Assembly: GCA_002309655.1 (NCBI GenBank)
Contig: DBXM01000040.1
Coordinates: 1-30,433 of the forward strand
Direction: 5' to 3'
Length of the DNA stretch: 30,433 bases
Source of the DNA: Mageeibacillus sp. UBA1212
GTDB lineage: Bacteria > Bacillota > Clostridia > UBA1212
In this document: positions 1 to 8,957 of the stretch, piece by piece
Layout of the letters: each line of letters starts with the position of its first letter
How positions within the stretch are numbered: the stretch's first letter is position 1
Position numbers and translations under genes: made by a program
The notes under the pieces: generated by a model
What the model saw: only the letters and a program-made list of their open reading frames with translations
Database searches by the model: none
What the model was told of the DNA's origin: nothing

Positions 1-49
1 CTTTATCGCACATTAGCAAACTCGGCCGGTATTAATCAACTAAAACCTT

Positions 50-83
50 AAAAGCGTCTGTCTTCGCGGCAGGCGCTTTTTTG
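50..83 (+). terminator. Intrinsic terminator of an upstream gene
   Basis: An 11-bp stem (AAAAGCGTCTG pairing with CAGGCGCTTTT, one G-U pair) closes a 9-nt loop and runs into a T tract. It probably ends a transcript entering from the left. One + frame is open from the window edge to a TAA at 49-51, right at the stem, and another ends at 31-33. Neither tail is recognisable, so no upstream gene is called. Confidence 0.8.
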
Positions 84-152
84 TTGGATTTTTGCGCGGC
101 TCAGCGGACCTTGAAAGCAGCCTTGAAAACGCCTTAAAACCGCTAATTGCGT

Positions 153-181
153 TTGATTTTCCGGGCGAAAAGTGGTATTAT
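153..181 (+). promoter_or_regulatory. Sigma-A-type promoter for the DUF368 operon
   Basis: TTGATT (153-158) and TATTAT (176-181) are separated by exactly 17 bp. Transcription would begin near 188. This rules out the GTG at 172 as a start codon, because it lies inside the promoter, and supports the ATG at 247. Confidence 0.75.
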
Positions 182-246
182 ATATTGGGGTGGTGTGGAA
201 TTCCCGCCGCCCGGTAAAATCATTCACGAAAGCAGGAATTTTCTTT

Positions 247-1398
247 ATGCTTCTGACCGCCTTTCACGGATTTTCGATGGCCGTCGCGGATGCCGTTCCG
301 GGCGTTTCCGGCGGGACCATCGGGTTCATTCTGGGCTTCTACGAGAAATTCATCACCTCGCTTCACGACATTGCGAGCAAAGACAAATCGAAGCGGAAAG
401 CCGCGCTCATCTACCTTCTGAAACTCGGCGCAGGCTGGATCGTGGGCATCGTTCTGTGCCTTCTTCTGCTGTCAAAACTTTTCGAAACGCACGTATATAT
501 TCTGTGCTCCGCGTTCATCGGACTGACGATCGCCGCGATTCCGTTTATTATAAAGGACGAGATCAGGTGCATCCGCGGGAAGTACTACAACCTGGTGTTC
601 ACGCTGCTCGGCGCGGCGCTGGTTGTCGGCGTGGTGCTGCTCAGGAAGACGAGCCTTATGTCTGCGAAGATCAGCTTTATCGACGGTCTTGAGCCGTGGC
701 AGTATTTTTACGTGTTTATCGCGGGGTTTGTCGCGATTGCGGCGATGATCCTTCCGGGAATTTCCGGGTCGACCGTGCTGCTGATTTTCGGAACGTATGT
801 TCCCGCGGTGGCGGCGGCCGGCGAGGCGTTTCATCTGAGGCTTTCGTGGCACATGATCCTCGGTTTGAGCGCGATGGGACTCGGCGTTATTGTCGGCGCG
901 CTGGTGTCCATTAAGGGCATCAAGACGGCGCTGGAGAAGCACAGAAGCCAGACGGTCTACTGCGTGCTGGGAATGATGCTCGGATCGCTTTACGCGATTT
1001 CCGTGGGGCCGGAGAGTCTGAAAGAGGCGAAACCCGCGATGACGCTGGCAATCGGGACCGAGAGCGGGCTGAGGATCGTTCCGTTCCTTATAGGGGCGGC
1101 GGTGCTCGTGGGGCTTGAGCTGATAAAGCTCCGCACCGAGAAAAAACTTGCCGCGAAACCGGACGGCGCCGGCGCCGAAAACGCGGATCTTTCCGAAGAG
1201 ACTGCCAAGGAAGACGCCGTGGAGGACGCTCTGGAGGCGGAGGTCGAAGAGGCGGTTGAGACCGTTCTTGAAGACGCGATTTCGGGAGCAGGAGCCGCGG
1301 AGGGCGTTTTCGTAGAGGCCGGAGAGACGTTCGGGAATGTTGAATCGGCCGCCGAAGAGGCGGGAATTTTCGAGGCGCCGGGAGATGATGAGCCGTGA
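247..1398 (+). CDS. DUF368 membrane protein, probable undecaprenyl-phosphate translocase (UptA/PopT type)
   Basis: This is a polytopic membrane protein of 383 residues. It shows the two family signatures in duplicated halves: a DAVPGVSGGT stretch at residues 15-24 and LPGISGST at about 169-176, each followed by a hydrophobic segment. DUF368 proteins are known to return undecaprenyl phosphate across the membrane for reuse in wall synthesis. The ATG at 247 is chosen because a promoter occupies 153-181 and AGGA lies at 234-237; a longer GTG-started reading from 172 would overlap that promoter. After the last membrane segment there is a tail of about 80 residues rich in Glu and Ala, which looks unstructured and cytoplasmic and is not part of the core family. 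The stop overlaps the trmK start by four bases, so the two are probably co-translated. Confidence 0.85.
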   Translation: MLLTAFHGFSMAVADAVPGVSGGTIGFILGFYEKFITSLHDIASKDKSKRKAALIYLLKLGAGWIVGIVLCLLLLSKLFETHVYILCSAFIGLTIAAIPFIIKDEIRCIRGKYYNLVFTLLGAALVVGVVLLRKTSLMSAKISFIDGLEPWQYFYVFIAGFVAIAAMILPGISGSTVLLIFGTYVPAVAAAGEAFHLRLSWHMILGLSAMGLGVIVGALVSIKGIKTALEKHRSQTVYCVLGMMLGSLYAISVGPESLKEAKPAMTLAIGTESGLRIVPFLIGAAVLVGLELIKLRTEKKLAAKPDGAGAENADLSEETAKEDAVEDALEAEVEEAVETVLEDAISGAGAAEGVFVEAGETFGNVESAAEEAGIFEAPGDDEP

Positions 1399-2132
1399 GG
1401 GACGGAGTTCTTTCGGCAAGACTGACGTTCGTTAAGAAAATCGCGGGAACGTGCGGAACGGTTGCCGACATAGGTACCGACCACGCGCTGCTGCCGGTCT
1501 CGATGGTGGCGGAGGGACTCGCCGAAAAGGCGATATTGACCGACGTCAGGAAAGGACCGCTTGAGGCCGCAGTGAGGGGCATTGAAAAGTACTGCCCGGA
1601 GAAGCGCGGCGCGTTCGATCTGAGGCTCGGGAACGGCCTGAAGGTCCTTAAAAAAGGCGAGGCGGACGTGATTACGATTTGCGGCATGGGCGGCCTTCTA
1701 ATCGCGGAAATTCTTGAAGCGTCGCCGGAGGTCGCGAAAAACTGCCCGAAGCTGGTTCTCCAGCCGAATACCTGCGTCGGCGAGCTGAGGCGGTTCCTGT
1801 GGGACAACGGGTTTACGATTGTTCGTGAACAGGGGCTCGCGGAGGCGGGGCATCCGTACGCGATAATTGAGACGCGATACACGGGCGAAAAGAAGCCGCG
1901 TGGGACCGGGCCTGTTAAAGAGGCGGTTCGCGAATACCTGGGCGAGCTGATGGGCATCGAACCCGACAGAGACGACCTGAAATACTTTTCGCTCATTTCA
2001 AAAAAGGCCGCGAGAGTCGTCGCGGCAATCAGAAACGCCGGAGCGGAGACGTCCGAAAGGGACGCCGGGAGGATTGAGTTTTACGAAGCGGTTCTTGCCG
2101 AGACGGCGCGGATTACCGGAGGTACAGTATGA
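1395..2132 (+). CDS. trmK: tRNA (adenine(22)-N1)-methyltransferase TrmK
   Basis: TrmK methylates N1 of adenine 22 in the tRNA D-loop region, using S-adenosylmethionine. The 245-residue protein has a Rossmann motif I, VADIGTDHALLP, at residues 23-34. A second family signature, ICGMGGLLIAEIL, lies at about 95-107, and an LQPN block follows. The length fits the family. It begins with GTG in a GTGA overlap with the DUF368 gene and ends in an ATGA overlap with the Nif3 gene, so three proteins come from one tightly coupled message. The trmK-Nif3 pairing (yqfN-yqfO in Bacillus) is conserved in Firmicutes and supports the call. Confidence 0.92.
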   Translation: MRDGVLSARLTFVKKIAGTCGTVADIGTDHALLPVSMVAEGLAEKAILTDVRKGPLEAAVRGIEKYCPEKRGAFDLRLGNGLKVLKKGEADVITICGMGGLLIAEILEASPEVAKNCPKLVLQPNTCVGELRRFLWDNGFTIVREQGLAEAGHPYAIIETRYTGEKKPRGTGPVKEAVREYLGELMGIEPDRDDLKYFSLISKKAARVVAAIRNAGAETSERDAGRIEFYEAVLAETARITGGTV

Positions 2133-2947
2133 GACACAGCGACATAATTGATTGGATCGAAGTTTTCGCACCGGTTGAGACCGCCTGCGAGTGGGACAAC
2201 GTGGGTCTGATGGCGGGAAGCCGCGACGACGTCACAAAGAGCGTCATTTTCTGCCTCGACCTCACAGCCGACATTCTCGAAAAGGCGGCGCGCGCGGGAA
2301 TCAACCTGATTATTACGCACCATCCGCTCATTTTCGACCGCGAGGCGGAAATCAGGCCGGACAGCGTTCTCGGAAAGAAGCTCGCGACCATCGCGGAGAA
2401 AAAGATTACCGTCTACTCGGCGCACACCAACCTGGATTACGCCCGGGGCGGCGTCAACGACGTTTTCGCGTCGAGGCTCGGACTCGTTAAAATGAAGACG
2501 GACGAGGACGGCCTTCACAGGTTCGGGGAGCTTCCCGAGGCGAAGGCGGTCAGCGAGTTCGTGGACGAAAAAACGGCGGATTTCAACAGCTTCAACAGCA
2601 AGGTCGTGCTTCCGGATTCGATGACGCCCGACGACAATATCGTTAAAATCGGCGTATGCTGCGGGTCGTTCGACGGCGAGACCGACTGGCTTGTCAGGAA
2701 CGGAATCGACCTTCTTGTAACCGGCGAAATGAAGCACCACCACGCGATCCTACTTAAGGAGTTGGGAATCGCGGCGCTCGAACTGGGCCACTACGAGACG
2801 GAAATCGACGCCGTGAAGTCGCTGGCGGCGCACGTTAAGAAGAGCCTCGAGTCGCAGCTTCAGCAGGACAGGGTGCCGGTCAAGATCGCGTCGAAGACGA
2901 ACCCCTATTGCGACATTCTTTTCATCGAAGAAAACGGTTTAATGTAA
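2129..2947 (+). CDS. Nif3-like dinuclear metal centre protein
   Basis: The 272-residue protein belongs to the Nif3/YqfO/YbgI family, which forms toroidal hexamers with a two-metal site. Expected metal-site blocks are visible: ITHHPLIF at about residues 61-68, SAHTNLDYARGGVND at about 99-113, and a C-terminal GHYETE. It is the short form, without the PII-like insert that enlarges B. subtilis YqfO to about 370 residues. The biochemical role is not settled; some members are annotated as GTP cyclohydrolase I type 2, which is not a safe call here. Its ATG overlaps the trmK stop (ATGA), indicating translational coupling. Confidence 0.88.
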   Translation: MRHSDIIDWIEVFAPVETACEWDNVGLMAGSRDDVTKSVIFCLDLTADILEKAARAGINLIITHHPLIFDREAEIRPDSVLGKKLATIAEKKITVYSAHTNLDYARGGVNDVFASRLGLVKMKTDEDGLHRFGELPEAKAVSEFVDEKTADFNSFNSKVVLPDSMTPDDNIVKIGVCCGSFDGETDWLVRNGIDLLVTGEMKHHHAILLKELGIAALELGHYETEIDAVKSLAAHVKKSLESQLQQDRVPVKIASKTNPYCDILFIEENGLM

Positions 2948-2989
2948 ACGGTAAGCGCGTCTATTTAAATGACGGCTGAAAGGCGGAAA

Positions 2990-4006
2990 ATGGCTGATGT
3001 GATCACACTGGGAATAGAGAGCAGCTGCGACGAGACGTCTGCGGCGGTGGCGGTCAACGGTCGGGAGATTCTCTCGAACGTTATCGCTTCGTCGCTCGAT
3101 CTGCACAAGCAGTACGGCGGCGTCGTTCCCGAGATCGCCTCGCGCAAGCACCTTGAGTTCATTCTTCCGGTCATCGACAGCGCCGTCAAAGAGGCGGGAA
3201 TCGAGCTGTCGCAAATAGACGCGATCGGAGTCACTTACGGGCCGGGGCTCGTGGGCGGGCTTCTTGTCGGTCTGATGGCCGCGAAAGGGCTCTCATATGC
3301 GCTCGGGAAGCCGCTGGTCGGCGTTCACCATCTCGAGGGCCACATTGCCGCCAATTTCCCCGAAAACAGGGAACTTAAGCCGCCTTTTACCGCGCTCGTG
3401 GCGTCGGGCGGCCACTCGCACATAGTTCTCGTCGAGGACTACGGAAAGTACCGTATCGTGGGCAGAACCCGCGACGACGCGGCGGGCGAGGCGTACGACA
3501 AGTGCGCGAGAGAGCTGGGTCTCGGCTACCCGGGCGGGCCGGTTATCGACAAGATTGCGCAGAAGGGCGACCCCAAAGCGTTCGACTTCCCGAAGACCCA
3601 TTTTAAGGACTCGTACGATTTCAGCTTTTCGGGCGTGAAGACCGCGGTGCTCAACACCGTGAACCGCATGCGGATGAAGGGCGAGGAGATTCCCGTCGCC
3701 GACGTTTGCGCGTCGTTCCAGCAGGCGGTCTGCTCGATTCTGTGCGAAAATACTTTTAAAGCCGCGCGCGCGAACGGAACGGACACAGTGGTGCTCGCGG
3801 GAGGCGTTGCGGCCAATTCATGCCTGAGGGCGATGTTCGCGAAGGCCGCGAAGTCGCGCAAAATGAAATTCTACCGTCCGTCGCCTATTCTGTGCACGGA
3901 CAACGGCGCGATGATTGCATGCGCTGCGTATTACGCATTCATGAACGGCCGCGTTTCGGGCCTTGATCTGAACGCCGCCGCCTCGCTTTCGCTCGAGGAT
4001 ATCTGA
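2990..4006 (+). CDS. tsaD: tRNA N6-threonylcarbamoyltransferase TsaD
   Basis: TsaD (Kae1/YgjD) transfers the threonylcarbamoyl group to A37 of ANN-decoding tRNAs, working with TsaB and TsaE. The protein opens with the ASKHA-type LGIESSCDETS motif and contains the metal-binding HHLEGH motif (HxxxH). A later ALVASGGHSH block and a C-terminal CTDNGAMIA block are also family signatures. The 338-residue length is typical. The ATG at 2990 is preferred over one at 2969 because AAGGCGG sits just upstream, whereas the earlier ATG has no ribosome binding site. TsaB and TsaE are not in the window. It lies 42 nt after the Nif3 stop and probably belongs to the same transcript. Confidence 0.95.
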   Translation: MADVITLGIESSCDETSAAVAVNGREILSNVIASSLDLHKQYGGVVPEIASRKHLEFILPVIDSAVKEAGIELSQIDAIGVTYGPGLVGGLLVGLMAAKGLSYALGKPLVGVHHLEGHIAANFPENRELKPPFTALVASGGHSHIVLVEDYGKYRIVGRTRDDAAGEAYDKCARELGLGYPGGPVIDKIAQKGDPKAFDFPKTHFKDSYDFSFSGVKTAVLNTVNRMRMKGEEIPVADVCASFQQAVCSILCENTFKAARANGTDTVVLAGGVAANSCLRAMFAKAAKSRKMKFYRPSPILCTDNGAMIACAAYYAFMNGRVSGLDLNAAASLSLEDI

Positions 4007-4082
4007 ATTTGATTAAGAGGCGGGTGCTTCCGGCCGCGTTACAATCGCCGGGACCCGCTTGAAACTATGGAGGAAAAGTCCA

Positions 4083-5150
4083 TTGATACATGTTTTTATT
4101 GACCTCGAATTCTGCACATGCTTCAGAAAGAGCTCGCCGCTGCGCACCGAGACTATCGAAATCGGCGCGGTGAAGCTTGACTCCGAGCTGAATTTCGCGG
4201 GTGAGTTCGACCGGCTCGTGAGACCCGATTTCGCGAAGTCGATTCCCTCCACCGAGCGGAACCTGACCGGAATCACCTGGAGCATGGTGGAAAACGAGAA
4301 GTCGTTTTTCGACGTAATAGACGATTTTTTCCGCTGGGTGGGGCCGGAAGAGGAGTATCTGATATATTCCTGGTCCGCAAACGACGCCGTCCAGTGCCTG
4401 AGAGAGTCGCGTGTGAAAGGTTATCCGCTCACTGAAATGGGCGTTTTCGACCGCTGGATCGACCTGCAGAAGGTGTTCATGACAGCAGTGGGCGTGAAAA
4501 ACCAGATCTCCCTGGAGCGCGCGATCGAAATGGCGGACCTGTATTTTTCGGGAATCGCCCACAGGGCGGACGTTGACGCCTACAACACCGCGCGCCTTTA
4601 CCGCTACTGCATGAGCGTGAACACGGTCGACCTGAAGCCGGTCACGCTGGGAAGTCTCAGCGGCGACTACTCCAAGGACAGCGACCTGGCGCTCGGAGTC
4701 AGGCGGAAGCCTTCATCCTCACAGGGAAGGGCCTCGGGAAGAGCCGTGACGAACAAGAACGGCGGAAGAATTTCCCGCGGACAGCAAGAAACCGGTTCCG
4801 GGAACAGACTCGGGGCGAGGAACGTTGCCGCCAGCTTTTCGGAAGGACCGTCTCAGGCAAACGATTCCGCGGATGGTCAGAAGCCCGCGAAGAAGAAGCA
4901 CCGTGGAGGCAGAAAGCACAAAAAGCCCGCCGCAGCGCAGCCTGCCTCGACACAGAACGCAGCGGAAAACACGCCGGTTCCGCAGGAGAACGTTGTGAAA
5001 CAGGCTGAACCGCCCGCAAAACAGGAAGAAAAACCGGATGCAAAACCCGGGGCGAACACCGAAGTAAAAGAGAAAAAGCCGCGCAAAAGAACTTCCTCAG
5101 CGAAAAAGAAGACCGGATCCGGAAATCCCGGTCCGGGGCAGGAGGTTTGA
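4083..5150 (+). CDS. DEDDh-family 3'-5' exonuclease with a long basic low-complexity tail
   Basis: The first ~190 residues form an RNase T/DnaQ-type exonuclease fold. Visible catalytic positions are the DxE of FIDLEF near the N-terminus, an Asp in the SANDAV region, and the Exo III motif HRADVD (HxxxxD), which makes it DEDDh type. The last ~150 residues are rich in Lys, Arg, Ala, Pro, Gln and Ser with no predicted fold, and resemble an RNA-binding or nucleoid-type tail. A TTG start at 4083 is chosen because GGAGG (4069-4073) lies nine bases upstream; the in-frame TTG at 4059 would leave that site inside the gene. The substrate, RNA or DNA, cannot be told from sequence. It resembles KapD/ERI1-like exonucleases more than a polymerase III epsilon subunit. 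Confidence 0.8.
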   Translation: MIHVFIDLEFCTCFRKSSPLRTETIEIGAVKLDSELNFAGEFDRLVRPDFAKSIPSTERNLTGITWSMVENEKSFFDVIDDFFRWVGPEEEYLIYSWSANDAVQCLRESRVKGYPLTEMGVFDRWIDLQKVFMTAVGVKNQISLERAIEMADLYFSGIAHRADVDAYNTARLYRYCMSVNTVDLKPVTLGSLSGDYSKDSDLALGVRRKPSSSQGRASGRAVTNKNGGRISRGQQETGSGNRLGARNVAASFSEGPSQANDSADGQKPAKKKHRGGRKHKKPAAAQPASTQNAAENTPVPQENVVKQAEPPAKQEEKPDAKPGANTEVKEKKPRKRTSSAKKKTGSGNPGPGQEV

Positions 5151-5186
5151 CCCGCTTAAATTGTGCGTGATTATTCGCGCGCGGCG

Positions 5187-5195
5187 TGTTATAAT
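5187..5195 (+). promoter_or_regulatory. Extended -10 promoter for the zinc-ribbon gene
   Basis: TGTTATAAT is a perfect extended -10 (TGn followed by the consensus TATAAT). No convincing -35 is seen at 16-18 bp, which is common for extended -10 promoters. It starts a leader of about 75 nt before the ATG at 5276. Confidence 0.65.
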
Positions 5196-5275
5196 GGAGG
5201 CAGAAGAGAATTGCCTTCAGATACCGGAACGTTTTTGACCGGAACTGACAGAGTTTAAGAGAGAGAGGTATTTCG

Positions 5276-6574
5276 ATGGCAACGGTTGAGTATAAATGCC
5301 CGAACTGCGCCGCGCCGCTCGTTTTCGACGCCGGCTGCAAGACCGTAAAGTGCGAATTCTGCGAGAGCACGTTCAACGTGGACGAGGTCACCGCTAATTC
5401 GAAGAAGGCGGCCAGACACGAGACGTCGAAAATTGACGACGAGTACATTGCCGACGAAAAAGCGGAGGAGTACTGGAAAAAGGTTACCGCGAAGACCGCA
5501 GGCTACAGCTGCCCTTCGTGCGGCGGCGCCATTATAGGAACGGTCGACTCTGCGGCGCTTTTCTGCCCCTACTGCGGCAACCCGGCGATCATTGAGAGCT
5601 CTATTGAGGGCGAGTTCAAGCCCGATTACATAATTCCGTTCGCGAAGACGAAGGAGGACGCAATCAAGGCGTACAACGACTTCCTCGGCGACGGGAAGTA
5701 CCTTCCCAAGGTTTTCCGCGACAGCCACGCTGTCGACAAGGTTTCGGGCGTTTACGTTCCGTACCATCTTTTGTCGTGCGACGTCAGCGCGGGATCGGTC
5801 TATAAGGGCGAGATCGTCGAAAAATGGTCCGACAGCGACTACGATTACGAGAAGACCGACACGTACGAGAACAGGCGCGCCGGCACAATGTCGTTCGTGA
5901 GGATTCCCGCGGACGCTTCGTCCTCCATCGACGACGACTTCATGGAGACGATAGAACCGTTCGACTACTCGGGACTCACGGAATTCAAGGACGTCTACCT
6001 GTCCGGGTTCTGGGCCGACAAATACGACCTGACGCCGGAGCAGTGCCAGGAGGTCACGGACAAGCGCATCGCCAACACTGTCGACTCCATATTCCTCGAC
6101 TCGGTCTCCCAAAAGGGCTTCACCAGCGTCTCCCGCACCGGCGCCCTTAACGTCGACGTCCGCAACAGAAAATACGCCTACGCGCTTCTGCCCGTGTGGC
6201 TCCTAAGAACCAAGTACAACAACGAGTTCTACTACTTTGCGATGAACGGCCAGACGGGAAAGGTCGCCGCGAAAATGCCGGTCGACCGCTCGAAGGTCAA
6301 AAAGAAATCGTTCGGAATCGGCGCGATCGCACTCGCTGCAGGCGCGGTCCTCGGCTATATTATAAACGGCTTCTGGGCGGCGCTCATTCTGGGCGTGCTC
6401 GCGGGACTTATCGCTTTCTTCGCGGCGTTCGGCACGCTCGGCTCGCACCTCAACAACGTGAGGAACAACTACTACGCCGACAGCTACGCGGGCGGAAGAA
6501 TGAACTTCACCGTGAGCGACGACGTGTTCAAGACGACGTTCACGAGGCGCTCCGCAAGACCGAAACGGGAATGA
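5276..6574 (+). CDS. Membrane-anchored double zinc-ribbon protein of unknown function
   Basis: The 432-residue protein starts with two four-cysteine zinc ribbons, Cys8/11-Cys26/29 and Cys79/82-Cys97/100. A long soluble middle region of mixed charge follows. Residues ~343-385 are a strongly hydrophobic stretch holding two membrane passes separated by a short Asn-Gly-Phe-Trp turn. About 45 hydrophilic residues close the protein. Proteins of this layout are widespread in Firmicutes and are often mislabelled as a primosomal or helicase protein because of the zinc ribbon; no helicase motif is present here. An AGAGAGGT ribosome binding site precedes the ATG. It appears to be a single-gene unit with its own extended -10 promoter. 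Confidence 0.75.
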   Translation: MATVEYKCPNCAAPLVFDAGCKTVKCEFCESTFNVDEVTANSKKAARHETSKIDDEYIADEKAEEYWKKVTAKTAGYSCPSCGGAIIGTVDSAALFCPYCGNPAIIESSIEGEFKPDYIIPFAKTKEDAIKAYNDFLGDGKYLPKVFRDSHAVDKVSGVYVPYHLLSCDVSAGSVYKGEIVEKWSDSDYDYEKTDTYENRRAGTMSFVRIPADASSSIDDDFMETIEPFDYSGLTEFKDVYLSGFWADKYDLTPEQCQEVTDKRIANTVDSIFLDSVSQKGFTSVSRTGALNVDVRNRKYAYALLPVWLLRTKYNNEFYYFAMNGQTGKVAAKMPVDRSKVKKKSFGIGAIALAAGAVLGYIINGFWAALILGVLAGLIAFFAAFGTLGSHLNNVRNNYYADSYAGGRMNFTVSDDVFKTTFTRRSARPKRE

Positions 6575-6667
6575 CGGAAGCAGGCTGAGGAAGGCGCGTT
6601 TTTACCTTAATTTAGAGAAAATAACCGGCCGTAAAAAGCCGGATCAAAAACAAGGGGAATGACTTAA

Positions 6668-7816
6668 ATGGCAAGAAAGAACATGATTGCGATGATACTG
6701 GCCGGCGGTCAGGGGAGCCGGCTCAGCCCTATGACTAAGGTGATGGCCAAGCCTGCCGTCTCCTTCGGAGGAAAGTACAAGATCATCGACTTTGCCCTGA
6801 GTAACTGCTCGAACTCCGGCATCGACACAGTCGGAATTCTGACGCAGTTCAAGCCGCAGGCGCTCAACTCGCACATCGGAATCGGCACGCCATGGGATCT
6901 CGACAGGGTTCACGGCGGTGTCGCTATGCTTCCGCCTTACATGAGCGAGCAGGGCGGCGACTGGTACAAGGGAACCGCCAACGCGGTCTACCAGAACCTG
7001 ACGTTCTGCGACCAGTACGACCCGGAGTACCTTCTGATCCTTTCCGGCGACCACATCTACAAAATGGACTACCGCGAGATGCTCTCGCAGCACATCGCGG
7101 CGAACGCGGCGGCGACAATCGCCGTCATCAACGTCCCGATCGAGGAGGCGTCGCGCTTCGGCATCATGAACACCGACGGCGACGGAAAGATTGTTGAGTT
7201 CGAGGAGAAACCGAAGCACCCGAAGAGCACGCTCGCGTCGATGGGTATCTACATTTTCACCTACAGAACGCTTCGCGAGTACCTTATCCGCGACGCCGCA
7301 AACCCGGATTCCGACAACGACTTCGGCAAGAATATCATTCCCGCTATGCTCGCGAACGGCGAGACGCTTGTTGCGCACGAGTTCAAGGGCTACTGGAAGG
7401 ACGTCGGAACGATCCAGAGCTTCTGGGAGGCCAACATGGACCTTCTCAGCGTCGACAACGAGGTCAGGCTTTTCGACACGAGCTGGAAGCTGTTCACGCA
7501 GGTCAAGGTCAGGCCCTCGCAGTACATCGGCACGTCAGCCGCGATCAGCGACAGCATCATTACCGAGGGCTGCTACGTGGACGGCGAGGTGAGGCATTCG
7601 ATCCTCTTCCCGGGCTGCCGCGTCGAGAAGGGCGCGCGCATAGTCGACTCCATTATTATGGAGGACACGGTGATCGAGGGAAACGTTATCGTGAACAAGG
7701 CGATCGTTCTCGAGGGTTCTCACATCAAGGCGAGCAACGTTATCGGGGACGGAAACGAGATCGCGGTCATCGAGGCGCATACGGTTCTCGAACCGAATTT
7801 CAGCGGAAAGATTTAA
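6668..7816 (+). CDS. glgC: Glucose-1-phosphate adenylyltransferase GlgC
   Basis: GlgC makes ADP-glucose from ATP and glucose-1-phosphate, the committed step of bacterial glycogen synthesis. The 382-residue protein opens with the nucleotidyltransferase signature LAGGQGSRLSPMT at about residues 11-23, then KPAV. SGDHIYKMDY is the metal and nucleotide block, and FEEKPKHP is the sugar-phosphate site. The C-terminal part is a left-handed beta-helix with repeated hexapeptide-like units. AAGGGGA lies ten bases before the ATG. It is the first gene of glgC-glgD-glgA-glgP and is followed 22 nt later by its paralogue glgD, with which GlgC usually forms a heterotetramer in Firmicutes. Confidence 0.96.
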   Translation: MARKNMIAMILAGGQGSRLSPMTKVMAKPAVSFGGKYKIIDFALSNCSNSGIDTVGILTQFKPQALNSHIGIGTPWDLDRVHGGVAMLPPYMSEQGGDWYKGTANAVYQNLTFCDQYDPEYLLILSGDHIYKMDYREMLSQHIAANAAATIAVINVPIEEASRFGIMNTDGDGKIVEFEEKPKHPKSTLASMGIYIFTYRTLREYLIRDAANPDSDNDFGKNIIPAMLANGETLVAHEFKGYWKDVGTIQSFWEANMDLLSVDNEVRLFDTSWKLFTQVKVRPSQYIGTSAAISDSIITEGCYVDGEVRHSILFPGCRVEKGARIVDSIIMEDTVIEGNVIVNKAIVLEGSHIKASNVIGDGNEIAVIEAHTVLEPNFSGKI

Positions 7817-7838
7817 GAAGGGAGCAGAGAGGGACAAT

Positions 7839-8957
7839 ATGAGCAAGGATTATATGGCAATATTCAACCTCGCGGAGGACGAGAGCGACATTAAGGCGCT
7901 GACCGCAAAGCGTACGATCGCGTCTGTTCCGATCGGAAGCCGGTTCAGAGTTATCGACTTCATGCTCTCGAACGTAGTCAACGCGGGCGTCACGAACGTC
8001 GGCATTTTCACCGACACAAACTCGAGATCGCTTGTCGACCATATAGGCGACGGAAAACCCTGGGACCTCAACCGCAAAAACGACGGTCTGTTCCTGTTCA
8101 ACCACCGCCTTCTGGACATTGCCAACTTCGACACGAAGATCCTCCAGAACAACATGGAGTACCTTTTCCGCAGCCAGAGCGACAGCGTCATCCTGACGTC
8201 CTCGTACATGGTCTGCAATATCGACCTCAAGAAGGTCATCAAGTCCCACGAGGCATCAGGCGCTGACGTGACTGTGGTCTACACCGAGACGAACAACGCG
8301 GACAGGGAATTCCTGAACTGCTACACGGTCGAGGTCGACAAGGTGCACAACTCAGTGACCGGCATCGGCAAGAACATCGGCTACATTCCCCGCGCGTCGA
8401 TCTGCATGGAGATCTTCATCCTGAAAAAGAACATGCTTATCAGCCTGATTCAGGAAAACGCCCGCAACAGGAAGTTCAACGACTTCTACGCGCTGCTGCT
8501 CAGCAAGCTCAAGGTGCTCAACTTCAACGCCTACAAGTTCGACGGCTACGTCGCGTGCATAAACAGTAAATCCGGCTATTTTAAGGCAAATATGGACATG
8601 CTGAACCAGGACATCTCGAACGAGCTTTTCAGGAGCGAGAGGCCTGTTTACACGAAGATCAAAGACGAGCCGCCAACGATTTACGTGAACGGCTGCTCGG
8701 TTTCCAACTCGCTGGTCGCCGACGGTACGATCATTAGGGGCACCGTCAGGAACAGTATCATCGGCCGGTTCGCGGTCGTTGAGGAGGGCGCGGTCGTCGA
8801 GAACAGCATCATCCTGCAGAACGTCAGAGTGTGCTCCGGGGCGCACCTCTCGGGCGCGATCATCGACAAGAACGTCGTCATTTCCGAAAACGCGCAGTTC
8901 AGAGGGGACGAGTATTTCCCGACGATCGTCGAAAAGAGAAATATTTATTTGCCGTAA
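7839..8957 (+). CDS. glgD: GlgD, regulatory/non-catalytic GlgC paralogue
   Basis: The 372-residue protein has the GlgC fold but lacks the GGQGSRL pyrophosphorylase loop. The equivalent region reads AEDESDIKALTAKRTIASVP, then RFRVIDFMLSN, which matches GlgC. This loss is the known mark of GlgD, which has little activity alone and modifies the activity of GlgC in a mixed tetramer. The C-terminal third is again a beta-helix with hexapeptide repeats. GAGAGGGA provides the ribosome binding site. The stop codon (8955-8957) lies inside the left terminal repeat of a 218-bp element, so the last residues may have been set by its insertion. Confidence 0.94.
   Translation: MSKDYMAIFNLAEDESDIKALTAKRTIASVPIGSRFRVIDFMLSNVVNAGVTNVGIFTDTNSRSLVDHIGDGKPWDLNRKNDGLFLFNHRLLDIANFDTKILQNNMEYLFRSQSDSVILTSSYMVCNIDLKKVIKSHEASGADVTVVYTETNNADREFLNCYTVEVDKVHNSVTGIGKNIGYIPRASICMEIFILKKNMLISLIQENARNRKFNDFYALLLSKLKVLNFNAYKFDGYVACINSKSGYFKANMDMLNQDISNELFRSERPVYTKIKDEPPTIYVNGCSVSNSLVADGTIIRGTVRNSIIGRFAVVEEGAVVENSIILQNVRVCSGAHLSGAIIDKNVVISENAQFRGDEYFPTIVEKRNIYLP

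Noticed and set aside
1..49. Possible C-terminus of an upstream gene
   Set aside because: Two plus frames end here (stops at 31-33 and 49-51) just before a terminator, but too few residues remain to choose one or recognise a protein.
5276..6574. Primosomal helicase label for the zinc-ribbon protein
   Set aside because: Only the zinc ribbons resemble PriA; there is no ATPase motif and the C-terminus is membrane-embedded.
6625..6642. CCGGC/GCCGG hairpin before glgC as a regulator or terminator
   Set aside because: Only five pairs with an eight-base loop and no T tract; no convincing promoter could be placed around it.
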